DNA of 5,391 nt, from the NCBI GenBank assembly GCA_021790035.1, contig JAJYIO010000224.1, forward strand, positions 1-5,391, in the 5' to 3' direction. The notes beneath the pieces are model-generated. The model made no database searches. It saw nothing but the letters and a program-made list of their open reading frames with translations, and was not told the origin of the DNA. This DNA comes from a bacterium (GTDB taxonomy: Bacteria; Cyanobacteriota; Sericytochromatia; S15B-MN24; VGJW01). A program made the position numbers and the translations under genes. This document shows, in pieces, positions 1 through 5,391 of this stretch (position 1 is the stretch's first letter; the number at the start of each line of letters is the position of its first letter).

Positions 1-138
1 TCCTCCGATCTCGACTTCCAGGTCGATCGTTTTCGCCTGAACACTTCTCGCCGAGGCGCCGGTGAAAGTCCCGGCCAGGCCGCCGAGAACGGTGGCGGCC
101 CCAACTCCGATAGAGCCGCCGTCGGGACCAGGAGTTAG
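1..138 (+). CDS. C-terminal end of a probable methyl-accepting chemotaxis protein (partial, 5' end outside window)
   Basis: The first reading frame is open from base 1 and gives 45 residues before a TAG stop at 136-138. Residues 1-13 (SSDLDFQVDRFRL) look like the end of the receptor signalling coiled coil, where many methyl-accepting chemotaxis proteins finish with a heptad-patterned helix and a V-x-x-F-[RK]-[LV] ending. After FRL come about 32 residues rich in Gly, Ser, Ala, Pro and Asn, which look disordered. The protein ends in GTRS, so there is no NWETF-type pentapeptide for docking CheR or CheB. The stop lies 3 nt before cheB, as expected of a receptor gene in the same operon. The receptor role is inferred from this short motif plus the neighbours. 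The ligand-binding part, membrane segments and methylation sites lie outside the window, so membrane or cytosolic location cannot be told. Confidence 0.7.
   Translation, partial: SSDLDFQVDRFRLNTSRRGAGESPGQAAENGGGPNSDRAAVGTRS
130..134 (+). promoter_or_regulatory. Shine-Dalgarno site for cheB
   Basis: AGGAG lies 7 nt before the ATG at 142, inside the last codons of the upstream gene. It supports the chosen cheB start and suggests coupled translation with the receptor gene. Confidence 0.75.
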
Positions 139-141
139 AAG

Positions 142-1215
142 ATGCCAGGGGCTTCAAGCGACAGGATCCGGGTTCTCGTGGCCGAGGACAGTCCGGTCAC
201 GCGAGCGATGCTCGTCAGCATGTTCGAAAGCGATCCGACGTTCGAGGTCGTAGCCGAGGCCAGGGACGGGCGCGAGGCGGTCGATATGGCCAGGACCCTG
301 CGACCGGATCTCCTGACGCTCGACCTCGAGATGCCGGTCCTGACCGGCATCGAAGCGATCGAGCAGATCATGAGCTCGAACCCGGTTCCCATCCTCGTCG
401 TGAGCGGTTTTGCCAATGCCCAGAATGCGTACGCGGCGATCTCCCGCGGCGCGGTGGATGTCATCGACAAGCCAGGCACCAGCGAGTCCGAAATCGAGGC
501 GTTTCTCGAGAAGGCCCGGATGGTCTCGAGCGTTCCCGTGATCACGCACGTCAACGTCCTGCGCCTGAGCGCGCGGATCGTCGACTCGCCATTGATGCCC
601 GCATCGCCCGGTTCCAGCACCATTGGACCGGTCTTCGCCATCGCCTCGTCGACCGGCGGTCCACAGGCCCTGGCTCGCATCCTCGGGCAACTGCCGATCA
701 CGTTTAGCAGCCCCATCCTCATCGCACAACACATCGCGCCGGGATTCGCCGCTGGAATGGCAAAGTGGCTGGCAACGGTCTCGCGGTTACCCGTCAAGCT
801 GGCCGAGGGCGGCGAGGCGCTGTCGGCGGGAGTCGTCTACATGTCCCCGTCAGAGGCCCACATGACGGTTGCCGCCTCGGGCAAGATCGCCTTCAAGGTA
901 CTCAAGGACACCGACATCTACCGGCCAAGCTGTGACGCCCTGCTGGAGAGCGTCGCATCCACGTATGGCTCCCGAGGCGTCGGCATCATTCTCACGGGAA
1001 TGGGGCACGACGGGGCCAGCGGAATGGAAGCCCTGAAGGCTGCCGGCGGCATGACGATTGCCCAGGACGAGGCATCGTCGGTCGTGTTCGGCATGAATCA
1101 AGCGGCCATTGCCCGCGGTTCGATCCGCAAGGTCGTGGCCCTGGCGGACATTTCCCTCGAGATGATGCGTCTGGTCGAGGACCCCTCGGCCTACGTCAAG
1201 AACCCGGCTCTCTGA
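142..1215 (+). CDS. cheB: CheB, chemotaxis protein-glutamate methylesterase/deamidase with receiver domain
   Basis: CheB removes methyl groups from receptor glutamates (and in many species deamidates glutamines), opposing CheR to give adaptation. It acts in the cytoplasm at the receptor array. The protein has 357 residues, close to the roughly 350 of E. coli CheB. Residues 8-125 form a receiver: acidic pair Glu15-Asp16, phospho-acceptor Asp61 in TLDLEMP, Ser88 in VVSGF, and Lys110 in VIDKPG. A linker runs over about 130-162. Residues 163-347 are the catalytic domain. The serine-esterase triad is visible as Ser170 (ASSTGG), His197 (AQHIAPGF) and Asp290 (LTGMGHDG), matching Ser164, His190 and Asp286 of the enteric enzyme. 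All key residues are intact, so it should be active and switched on by phosphorylation from CheA. Start chosen for AGGAG 7 nt upstream and for the receiver beginning right after it. The stop overlaps the cheR start by one base. WspF and FrzG are pathway-specific relatives, and the exact pathway is not decided. Confidence 0.97.
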   Translation: MPGASSDRIRVLVAEDSPVTRAMLVSMFESDPTFEVVAEARDGREAVDMARTLRPDLLTLDLEMPVLTGIEAIEQIMSSNPVPILVVSGFANAQNAYAAISRGAVDVIDKPGTSESEIEAFLEKARMVSSVPVITHVNVLRLSARIVDSPLMPASPGSSTIGPVFAIASSTGGPQALARILGQLPITFSSPILIAQHIAPGFAAGMAKWLATVSRLPVKLAEGGEALSAGVVYMSPSEAHMTVAASGKIAFKVLKDTDIYRPSCDALLESVASTYGSRGVGIILTGMGHDGASGMEALKAAGGMTIAQDEASSVVFGMNQAAIARGSIRKVVALADISLEMMRLVEDPSAYVKNPAL

Positions 1216-2744
1216 TGGAACCGCGGCCGCTCGATCTGAAGCCCGTAGGCGAGCTGGTCAAGCGACGCACGGGTCTTGGCTTCGACGACGCCGCGCAGGG
1301 CCGCCTGGTGGCGGCGGTCAAGAACCGGTTAGAGGCCACGGGAGCGCCGTCGACGTCCATCTACTTCGCCAGGTTGCTGGCCTCGGCCGACGAGTTCGAT
1401 GCGTTGCTCTCCCTGCTGACCGTCAAGGAGACGTACTTCTTTCGCGACCCGACCCATATCTCGTTCCTGGTCGATCGCCTGGTCCCCGAACTTCTGGCCC
1501 GTCGGCAGGTCCAGCTGCTGCCGCTGCGCCTGGTCAGCGCGGGATGCTCGACCGGTGAGGAGCCCTACTCGATCGCAATGGCGTTGTTCGACCGGTTCGG
1601 GCCCGAGGTGGGCCGCCTGGTCTCGATCGTCGGCGGCGACGTGGACCCGTCGGCCCTCGCAAAGGCCAGGAAGGGCGAGTTCCGGGATTTCTCGTTCCGG
1701 GCCATGCCGCCTGAACTCCTCGCTCGGCACTTCTCGGCCACCCCGGCGCAAACTTGGCTCCTGAATCCCGACATCCGGCAGCTCGTCGAGTTCCGCCCGC
1801 TGAACGTGCTCGACTGGCAGGCATCGGGTCTGATGGACCTCGATATCGTGTTCTTCCGGAACGTTTCCATCTACTTCGACCGCCCCACCCTGGAGGGCGT
1901 CCACCGCGGTTTGCGCGGCGCCATGCGCGAGGGTGGGTACCTTTTCGTGGGAACGGCCGAGACCCTGGCCAACGATCTGGGAGGGTTCCGGCTCGTGGCC
2001 GAAGACGGACAGTTCTATTTCGCGGCGGACCCGAAAGCTGATGACGAGGGCCCGGAGCCCGCTGCAGCGCGAACGCCGGCGGCATTACCCGCGCCGGTTT
2101 CGGGATTTCCCGCACCGGTTTCGAACGCGGATGGCGAGACGCCGGCCCCGGGATCGCTCTCGCGAAATCCGTCAGAGCCAGCGAATCCAGCTAGCCCTCC
2201 GAGCAAGGCAGCCGAGGACCTGCCGGCTTCGAACGCCCGCGAAACCGTTCGCCGGCTCATTCGCGACAAGCGCCTGCTCGAGGCCCTGGCCGAGGTCCAG
2301 AGCCGTCGGGCCCGGTATCTTGACGACCAGGACCTGCTCCTGCTGGAAGGCTACATCCAGATGCACCTGCGCAGGTTCGAAGCAGCCGAGTCCCTGGCTG
2401 CGCAGGCCCTCGTCCGCGACACCTGGTCGGCCGACGCCCACATGCTGCTTGCCCTCGCCGCCAAGGGCAAGAACGTCGACAGTGCCGCCGTCTCGGCGCT
2501 CAAGGCCGTCATCTACGCCAGGCCCGATTGCTGGCCCGCACATTACTTCCTCGCGGGCATCTTCAACGCGACGGATGCCGAGTACGCCCGGCGAGAGTAC
2601 CGGATCGCCTTGCGGCAGCTCGACTCGGATCCCGATCCCGATGGCCGGCTCGGCCTTCCTCTCGATCTTCCCGTCCCGGACGCACGAGCCCTGTGCGAGC
2701 GGCGTGCCGGCGTTACGTCCGTTCACGTGGTCGCGGAGGGATGA
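1215..2744 (+). CDS. cheR: CheR-type receptor glutamate methyltransferase with C-terminal TPR domain
   Basis: CheR transfers methyl groups from S-adenosylmethionine to glutamates of chemoreceptors. The protein has 509 residues against about 286 for enteric CheR, and the extra length is a C-terminal extension. Residues 1-80 are the helical N-terminal domain, ending in the family motif TVKETYFFRDP (70-79). Residues 100-270 are the Rossmann methyltransferase: SAGCSTGEEPYSIAM (108-122) for cofactor binding, acidic GDVDPSALAKA (141-151), FRPLNVLD (193-200), and FFRNVSIYFD (213-222), where most CheRs have CRNV. GTAET (246-250) replaces the usual GHSE. Residues 272-340 are a Pro/Ala/Ser-rich linker with a duplicated PAPVS. 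Residues 341-470 contain about three TPR-like helix pairs, for example around 373-401, 405-436 and 440-470. TPR-CheRs such as WspC and FrzF are known; the TPRs are thought to mediate protein contacts or regulate access to receptors. There is no Shine-Dalgarno; ATG overlaps the cheB stop (TGATG), so translation is probably coupled to cheB. Confidence 0.95.
   Translation: MEPRPLDLKPVGELVKRRTGLGFDDAAQGRLVAAVKNRLEATGAPSTSIYFARLLASADEFDALLSLLTVKETYFFRDPTHISFLVDRLVPELLARRQVQLLPLRLVSAGCSTGEEPYSIAMALFDRFGPEVGRLVSIVGGDVDPSALAKARKGEFRDFSFRAMPPELLARHFSATPAQTWLLNPDIRQLVEFRPLNVLDWQASGLMDLDIVFFRNVSIYFDRPTLEGVHRGLRGAMREGGYLFVGTAETLANDLGGFRLVAEDGQFYFAADPKADDEGPEPAAARTPAALPAPVSGFPAPVSNADGETPAPGSLSRNPSEPANPASPPSKAAEDLPASNARETVRRLIRDKRLLEALAEVQSRRARYLDDQDLLLLEGYIQMHLRRFEAAESLAAQALVRDTWSADAHMLLALAAKGKNVDSAAVSALKAVIYARPDCWPAHYFLAGIFNATDAEYARREYRIALRQLDSDPDPDGRLGLPLDLPVPDARALCERRAGVTSVHVVAEG
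2088..2129 (+). repeat. Two-copy 21-bp tandem repeat in the cheR linker
   Basis: Units 2088-2108 and 2109-2129 encode PAPVSGF and PAPVSNA (CheR residues 292-305). The first 15 bases of the two units differ at one position (CCCGCGCCGG versus CCCGCACCGG, then TTTCG). The unit is a multiple of three, so it lengthens the disordered linker between the methyltransferase and TPR domains without changing frame. It looks like a small recent duplication or slippage product rather than a mobile or regulatory element. Confidence 0.6.
2735..2740 (+). promoter_or_regulatory. Shine-Dalgarno site that fixes the GTG start of cheA
   Basis: GGAGGG, within the last codons of cheR, stands 7 nt before GTG at 2748. 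It explains a non-ATG start. The nearby ATG at 2741 is too close to this site and opens only a five-codon frame, and the ATG at 2758 is out of frame with cheA. Confidence 0.8.
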
Positions 2745-2747
2745 GCC

Positions 2748-4955
2748 GTGGCCTTTGATGCCAAGCGTTTCACCGCCCGGTTCGTCGAGGAGGCCCGCGA
2801 GCACGTCCGGCACGTCGAGGACGGCCTGGCCGCGCTGAAGACCGATCCTTCCGACCAGGAGAGCCTCAACGCGATCTTCCGGTCGGCCCACACCGTCAAG
2901 GGTTCGGCGCGGATGCTCAAGTTCGAGGCCATCAGCCAGACAGCTCACCATCTGGAGGACGTGCTCGGCGCGATGCGGGACCAGGGCCTGCCGTATTCAC
3001 CTGAACTCGGACGGTTGCTGGCACGTGCGGTCGATGGCGTCGCTGGCCTGATCGAACGGATCGCCTCGGGCGAGGATCCGGGCGACGTCGACCAGGCGCT
3101 CTGCGCCGACCTCATCGCGGCGCTCTCGTCTTCCGGCACGCCATCGCAGGATCCGGTCGTTCCGCCCGCGACCAGCCCTCCGGTCGCGGTGGTCAGCCCA
3201 CCGACTTCGGCGACGCCCGGAGAGCGTCCTGCGGCGAGCGGAACGGCTCTTGAGGTGCGCATCAAGGCTCCTGACACGGTCCGGGTCTCGCTGGACAAGC
3301 TCGATGACCTTATCAAGTTGCTCGGGGAGGTCGTGTCGAGCCACGCCCGCCTCCGGCAGCGGCTCCTGGATCTGAACGAGATCGAGCGACGGCAAGCACG
3401 GGATCCCGCACGCGAAGCAACCGGAGAAGATGTCGACCGAGCCCGAGCCCTGCGCGAGTTCGGCCGCAACCTCAAGGACGATGTCCTCGCGCAAGAGCTC
3501 CTCATGGAGGAACTCCACGGCAGGGCCCTCATCATGCGCATGCTGCCGCTGGGGATGGTCTTCGACGCAGCTCCACGCCTCATCCGGGACCTCGGGCGCT
3601 CGGTGGGCAAGGAGGTCGAATGCGTCGTCAGCGGAGCCGAGATCGAACTCGATCGCCAGCTCATCGATCGCCTGGACGAGCCCATCGTCCATCTCCTGCG
3701 TAACGCCGTCGACCACGGGATCGAGGATCCCGCGCTCCGTCAGAGCCTGGGCAAGCCCGGCTACGGCACGGTCCGGCTGCTAGCTCGCCAGGATGCGGGC
3801 GGCGTGGCCATCGAGGTCTCCGACGACGGGGCCGGCGTATCGATCGAGGCCATCCGTCAGAAGGCCGTCCGCAAGGGGCTCATGACGGCCGATCAGGTGA
3901 CAACCCTCTCCGACGACCAGGCCCTCGATCTCATCTTCTTGCCTGGCTTCAGCACGCAGCCGATCATCACCGACATCTCCGGCCGCGGGGTCGGGATGGA
4001 TGTGGTCAAGAGTTGCATCGTCGACGACCTGCAAGGCAGCATCCGGATCGAAACGCAGCCAGGAAAGGGGACCAGCTTCATCCTGCGCCTGCCCCTGTCG
4101 CTGGCGGTCATGCGCGTCCTCCTCGTCGAGGCCGGGGGCGAGATCTTGGGCTTCACCGCGCAGCAGGTAGCTCACCTTCTGCGCGTTCCGGCCAGCCGCC
4201 TGGTGCTCGTCGCCGACCGGCAGGCGATCGTCCTGGACAACGAGATCATCCCTGTCATCGGTCTGGCGAACCTCCTGTCCCTCCCCGACAAGAGTGGTTC
4301 GGGCCGGTCCTCGTCCACGCCCGGCGCAGCTCATCAGGTTGGAGGCCTTCTCCTGGTGATCATCCAGGTGCGCAACGAGAAGCTGGCCCTGGCGGTCGAC
4401 GCCTTGGTGGACGAGCGCGACATGGTGATCAAGCCCCTGCCGCCGCATCTTGGCGGGTTGGCGATGGTATCCGGAATGGTACTGACCGGGCAAAAGCAGC
4501 TGGTCAGCATCTTGAGCGCCCACGCGCTGCTGGCCATGGCCGGGCAGGCACGCCTCGACGTCCGTCCGGGAAGAGCTGGCGAATCCGTCCGCATCTCCAT
4601 CCTGGTGGTCGATGACTCCTGGAACACGCGCGAGATCGAGAAGGACGTGCTGGAAGCGCATGGCTATGAGGTCACGCTCGCAGAGGACGGTCGCGATGGT
4701 CTTCAGAAGGCCCAGGCGCGTCAGTTCGACGCCGTCCTCACCGATGTCGAGATGCCCCACATGGACGGCTTCACCCTGACGGCGACGCTCCGCGCCGACG
4801 AACGCTACCGGTCCACCCCGATCCTCATCATCACCTCGCGCCAGAAGGAAGAGGACAAGCGCCGGGGCATCGAGGTCGGCGCCGACGCTTACATTGTCAA
4901 GGGTGACTTCGACCAGGGCAGCCTCGTCGACACCCTGCGCGCTCTTCTGGGTTGA
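2748..4955 (+). CDS. cheA: Hybrid CheA: chemotaxis histidine kinase fused to a C-terminal receiver domain
   Basis: CheA is the cytoplasmic kinase of the receptor array. It autophosphorylates on a P1 histidine and passes phosphate to receivers. The protein has 735 residues. P1 (about 5-125) carries the phospho-site His48 in SAHTVKGSA. Residues 128-170 are a Pro/Ser/Thr-rich linker with no visible P2 (CheY/CheB-docking) domain. P3 dimerisation helices span about 175-262 and seem some 25 residues longer than in E. coli CheA, with a charged insert near 210-240, ending in MRMLPLGMVF. The P4 ATPase has the N box HLLRNAVDHGIE (Asn319, His323), G1 DDGAG (359-363), an F-box-like LIFLPGFSTQ (395-404), G2 GRGVGMDVV (412-420) and GKGTSF (439-444). 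P5, the CheW-like domain, covers about 450-600. The receiver (615-735) has Asp622-Asp623, acceptor Asp666 in LTDVEMP, Thr696, Tyr715 and Lys718. All catalytic residues are present. WspE and FrzE share this kinase-receiver design. The start is GTG with GGAGGG 7 nt upstream, and P1 begins directly after it. Confidence 0.97.
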   Translation: MAFDAKRFTARFVEEAREHVRHVEDGLAALKTDPSDQESLNAIFRSAHTVKGSARMLKFEAISQTAHHLEDVLGAMRDQGLPYSPELGRLLARAVDGVAGLIERIASGEDPGDVDQALCADLIAALSSSGTPSQDPVVPPATSPPVAVVSPPTSATPGERPAASGTALEVRIKAPDTVRVSLDKLDDLIKLLGEVVSSHARLRQRLLDLNEIERRQARDPAREATGEDVDRARALREFGRNLKDDVLAQELLMEELHGRALIMRMLPLGMVFDAAPRLIRDLGRSVGKEVECVVSGAEIELDRQLIDRLDEPIVHLLRNAVDHGIEDPALRQSLGKPGYGTVRLLARQDAGGVAIEVSDDGAGVSIEAIRQKAVRKGLMTADQVTTLSDDQALDLIFLPGFSTQPIITDISGRGVGMDVVKSCIVDDLQGSIRIETQPGKGTSFILRLPLSLAVMRVLLVEAGGEILGFTAQQVAHLLRVPASRLVLVADRQAIVLDNEIIPVIGLANLLSLPDKSGSGRSSSTPGAAHQVGGLLLVIIQVRNEKLALAVDALVDERDMVIKPLPPHLGGLAMVSGMVLTGQKQLVSILSAHALLAMAGQARLDVRPGRAGESVRISILVVDDSWNTREIEKDVLEAHGYEVTLAEDGRDGLQKAQARQFDAVLTDVEMPHMDGFTLTATLRADERYRSTPILIITSRQKEEDKRRGIEVGADAYIVKGDFDQGSLVDTLRALLG

Positions 4956-4956
4956 A

Positions 4957-4964
4957 AGGAAAGG
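4957..4964 (+). promoter_or_regulatory. Shine-Dalgarno region for the CheY-like gene
   Basis: The 12-nt gap after the cheA stop is purine-rich and contains AGGAAAGG. The AGGA part lies 7 nt before the ATG at 4968. This is the widest gap in the cluster and has its own ribosome site, so the small regulator may be translated independently of cheA. Confidence 0.65.
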
Positions 4965-4967
4965 CAG

Positions 4968-5333
4968 ATGCGAGTTCTCGTCGTGGATGACGACTCCCTG
5001 GCGGCCGAGATGACGGCGGCGATCCTCGAGGACGCCGGCTTCGAGGCCATCCAGGCTGAGAGCGGGACGGCCGCCCTCGAGATCCTCTCCTCGGATCCGG
5101 GCCTCGACCTGGTGGTCTCGGACCTGAACATGCCCGGGATCGGCGGCCTGGAATGCTTCCAGGCCATGCGGTCCCGGGGGGACCAGCGGCCTTTTATCTT
5201 GCTCAGCGGCGACGATCCGCATGCGATCAAGGCCCGAGAACCCCGCCTCGACGCCTGCATCGCCAAGGACTTCGACCTCGAGACCACGCTCGGCGCGGCG
5301 ATCGCCGACGTGCTTTCGACCCGGCGGCAATGA
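4968..5333 (+). CDS. Stand-alone CheY-like response regulator (single receiver domain)
   Basis: The protein has 121 residues, all one receiver domain with no output domain, so it should act by binding a partner or by taking phosphate from CheA. Visible motifs: acidic pair Asp7-Asp8 in VLVVDDD, phospho-acceptor Asp52 in VVSDLNMPG, Ser80 in LLSGDD, and Lys100 in CIAKDFD. Asn54 sits two residues after the acceptor, as in E. coli CheY (Asn59), and Asp82 occupies the CheY Glu89 position. Differences from CheY: Cys97 replaces the switch tyrosine (Tyr106), Asp101 follows the lysine in place of the usual proline, and the Ser80-Lys100 spacing is 20 residues rather than 22. The KDFD ending resembles the KGDFD of the receiver fused to CheA, which could mean common descent. 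It is probably phosphorylated by the CheA encoded just upstream. Flagellar switch binding is not supported by the residues seen; phosphate sink or a non-flagellar output is equally possible, so I give no cheY symbol. Confidence 0.93.
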   Translation: MRVLVVDDDSLAAEMTAAILEDAGFEAIQAESGTAALEILSSDPGLDLVVSDLNMPGIGGLECFQAMRSRGDQRPFILLSGDDPHAIKAREPRLDACIAKDFDLETTLGAAIADVLSTRRQ

Positions 5334-5334
5334 G

Positions 5335-5391
5335 ATGAACCCCGAGATCGACCCCAAGCCCCGGAGCTCGGATTTTCTCCGGGAAAAAGAT
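5335..5391 (+). CDS. Start of an unidentified downstream gene (partial, 3' end outside window)
   Basis: ATG at 5335, one base after the TGA of the CheY-like gene, opens a frame that stays open for 19 codons to the window edge (MNPEIDPKPR, then SSDFLREKD). The spacing fits the tight packing of the other genes and suggests a further member of the operon. No Shine-Dalgarno is obvious, so reinitiation after the preceding stop is likely. The visible segment is Pro-rich and then charged, and could lead into a helix or coiled coil. That is too little to assign a family. By context it might be an output protein or a further signalling component, but nothing in the sequence shows which. Confidence 0.6.
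   Translation, partial: MNPEIDPKPRSSDFLREKD
5360..5383 (+). repeat. Short GC-rich inverted repeat near the start of the downstream gene
   Basis: CCCGGAG (5360-5366) and CTCCGGG (5377-5383) are perfect inverted copies separated by a 10-nt loop, followed by AAAAAGA. In RNA they could form a 7-bp hairpin covering codons 9-17 of the gene at 5335. There is no T tract after the stem on the + strand, so it is not an ordinary intrinsic terminator. In a GC-rich genome a stem of this size can arise by chance. Confidence 0.35.

Noticed and set aside
135..797. A 220-codon - strand frame opposite cheB
   Set aside because: It is antisense to the CheB receiver and the start of the esterase domain. There is no domain or convincing ribosome site, and CheB fully explains the stretch.
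2741..2758. A five-codon mini-frame (MSRGL, then stop) at the cheR/cheA junction
   Set aside because: Its ATG directly abuts GGAGGG with no spacing, whereas the in-frame GTG at 2748 is ideally placed and starts CheA. It is probably a chance overlap with the cheR stop.
1933..2838. A 301-codon + strand frame overlapping cheR and the start of cheA
   Set aside because: It runs in another frame of the CheR linker/TPR and CheA P1 coding sequence. Its translation is an Arg/Pro/Ser-rich low-complexity product typical of a shifted high-GC frame.
2172..2951. A 259-codon - strand frame opposite the cheR end and cheA start
   Set aside because: It is antisense to TPR and P1 coding sequence, has no recognisable motif, and spans the boundary of two real genes.
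3649..3672. A 9-bp direct repeat TCGATCGCC, 15 bp apart, within cheA
   Set aside because: It encodes the repeated Leu/Ile-Asp-Arg pattern of the helix before the N box. It is explained by codon choice and is not a binding site or recombination signal.
3780..5357. A 525-codon open frame on the - strand opposite cheA and the CheY-like gene
   Set aside because: It lies wholly antisense to two genes with intact catalytic motifs. Its translation is rich in Asp, Arg, Gly and Gln with no recognisable domain. Long antisense frames are expected opposite GC-rich coding sequence.
5360..5391. Intrinsic terminator after the CheY-like gene
   Set aside because: The GC stem is followed by A residues instead of a T run and lies inside an open, tightly coupled reading frame.

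Overview
The window is a densely packed, single-strand chemosensory gene cluster from a high-GC bacterium (roughly two-thirds GC by eye, with strong G/C preference at third codon positions). The phylum cannot be fixed from the sequence. Planctomycetes, Myxococcota or another high-GC lineage are possible, and no flagellar or species-diagnostic gene is present to decide.

Layout, all on the + strand: the last 45 codons of an upstream gene, most likely a methyl-accepting chemotaxis receptor (1-138); cheB, methylesterase/deamidase with its receiver (142-1215); cheR, methyltransferase with a C-terminal TPR extension (1215-2744); a hybrid cheA, histidine kinase with its own C-terminal receiver (2748-4955); a stand-alone CheY-like receiver (4968-5333); and the first 19 codons of another gene (from 5335). 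Gaps between genes are 3 nt, a 1-nt overlap, 3 nt, 12 nt and 1 nt. This points to one polycistronic, translationally coupled operon. There is no internal promoter or terminator that I can support, and no non-coding stretch of more than about 12 nt.

How it works together (inference from known families): the receptor controls autophosphorylation of CheA at His48. Phosphate can pass to the CheA-fused receiver (Asp666), the CheB receiver (Asp61) and the free CheY-like protein (Asp52). CheR adds methyl groups to receptor glutamates and CheB removes them, which gives adaptation. A TPR-bearing CheR together with a CheA-receiver fusion that lacks an obvious P2 domain resembles the Wsp and Frz type of chemosensory pathway (alternative cellular functions, or gliding/twitching control) more than the classical flagellar Che pathway. 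No CheW and no recognisable output enzyme lie within the window, so the physiological output is unknown.

I see no mobile element, CRISPR array, RNA gene or clearly unprecedented system. The points worth a second look are the domain architectures, the divergent receiver residues of the free CheY-like protein, the receptor tail without a CheR/CheB-docking pentapeptide, and the unidentified gene starting at 5335.
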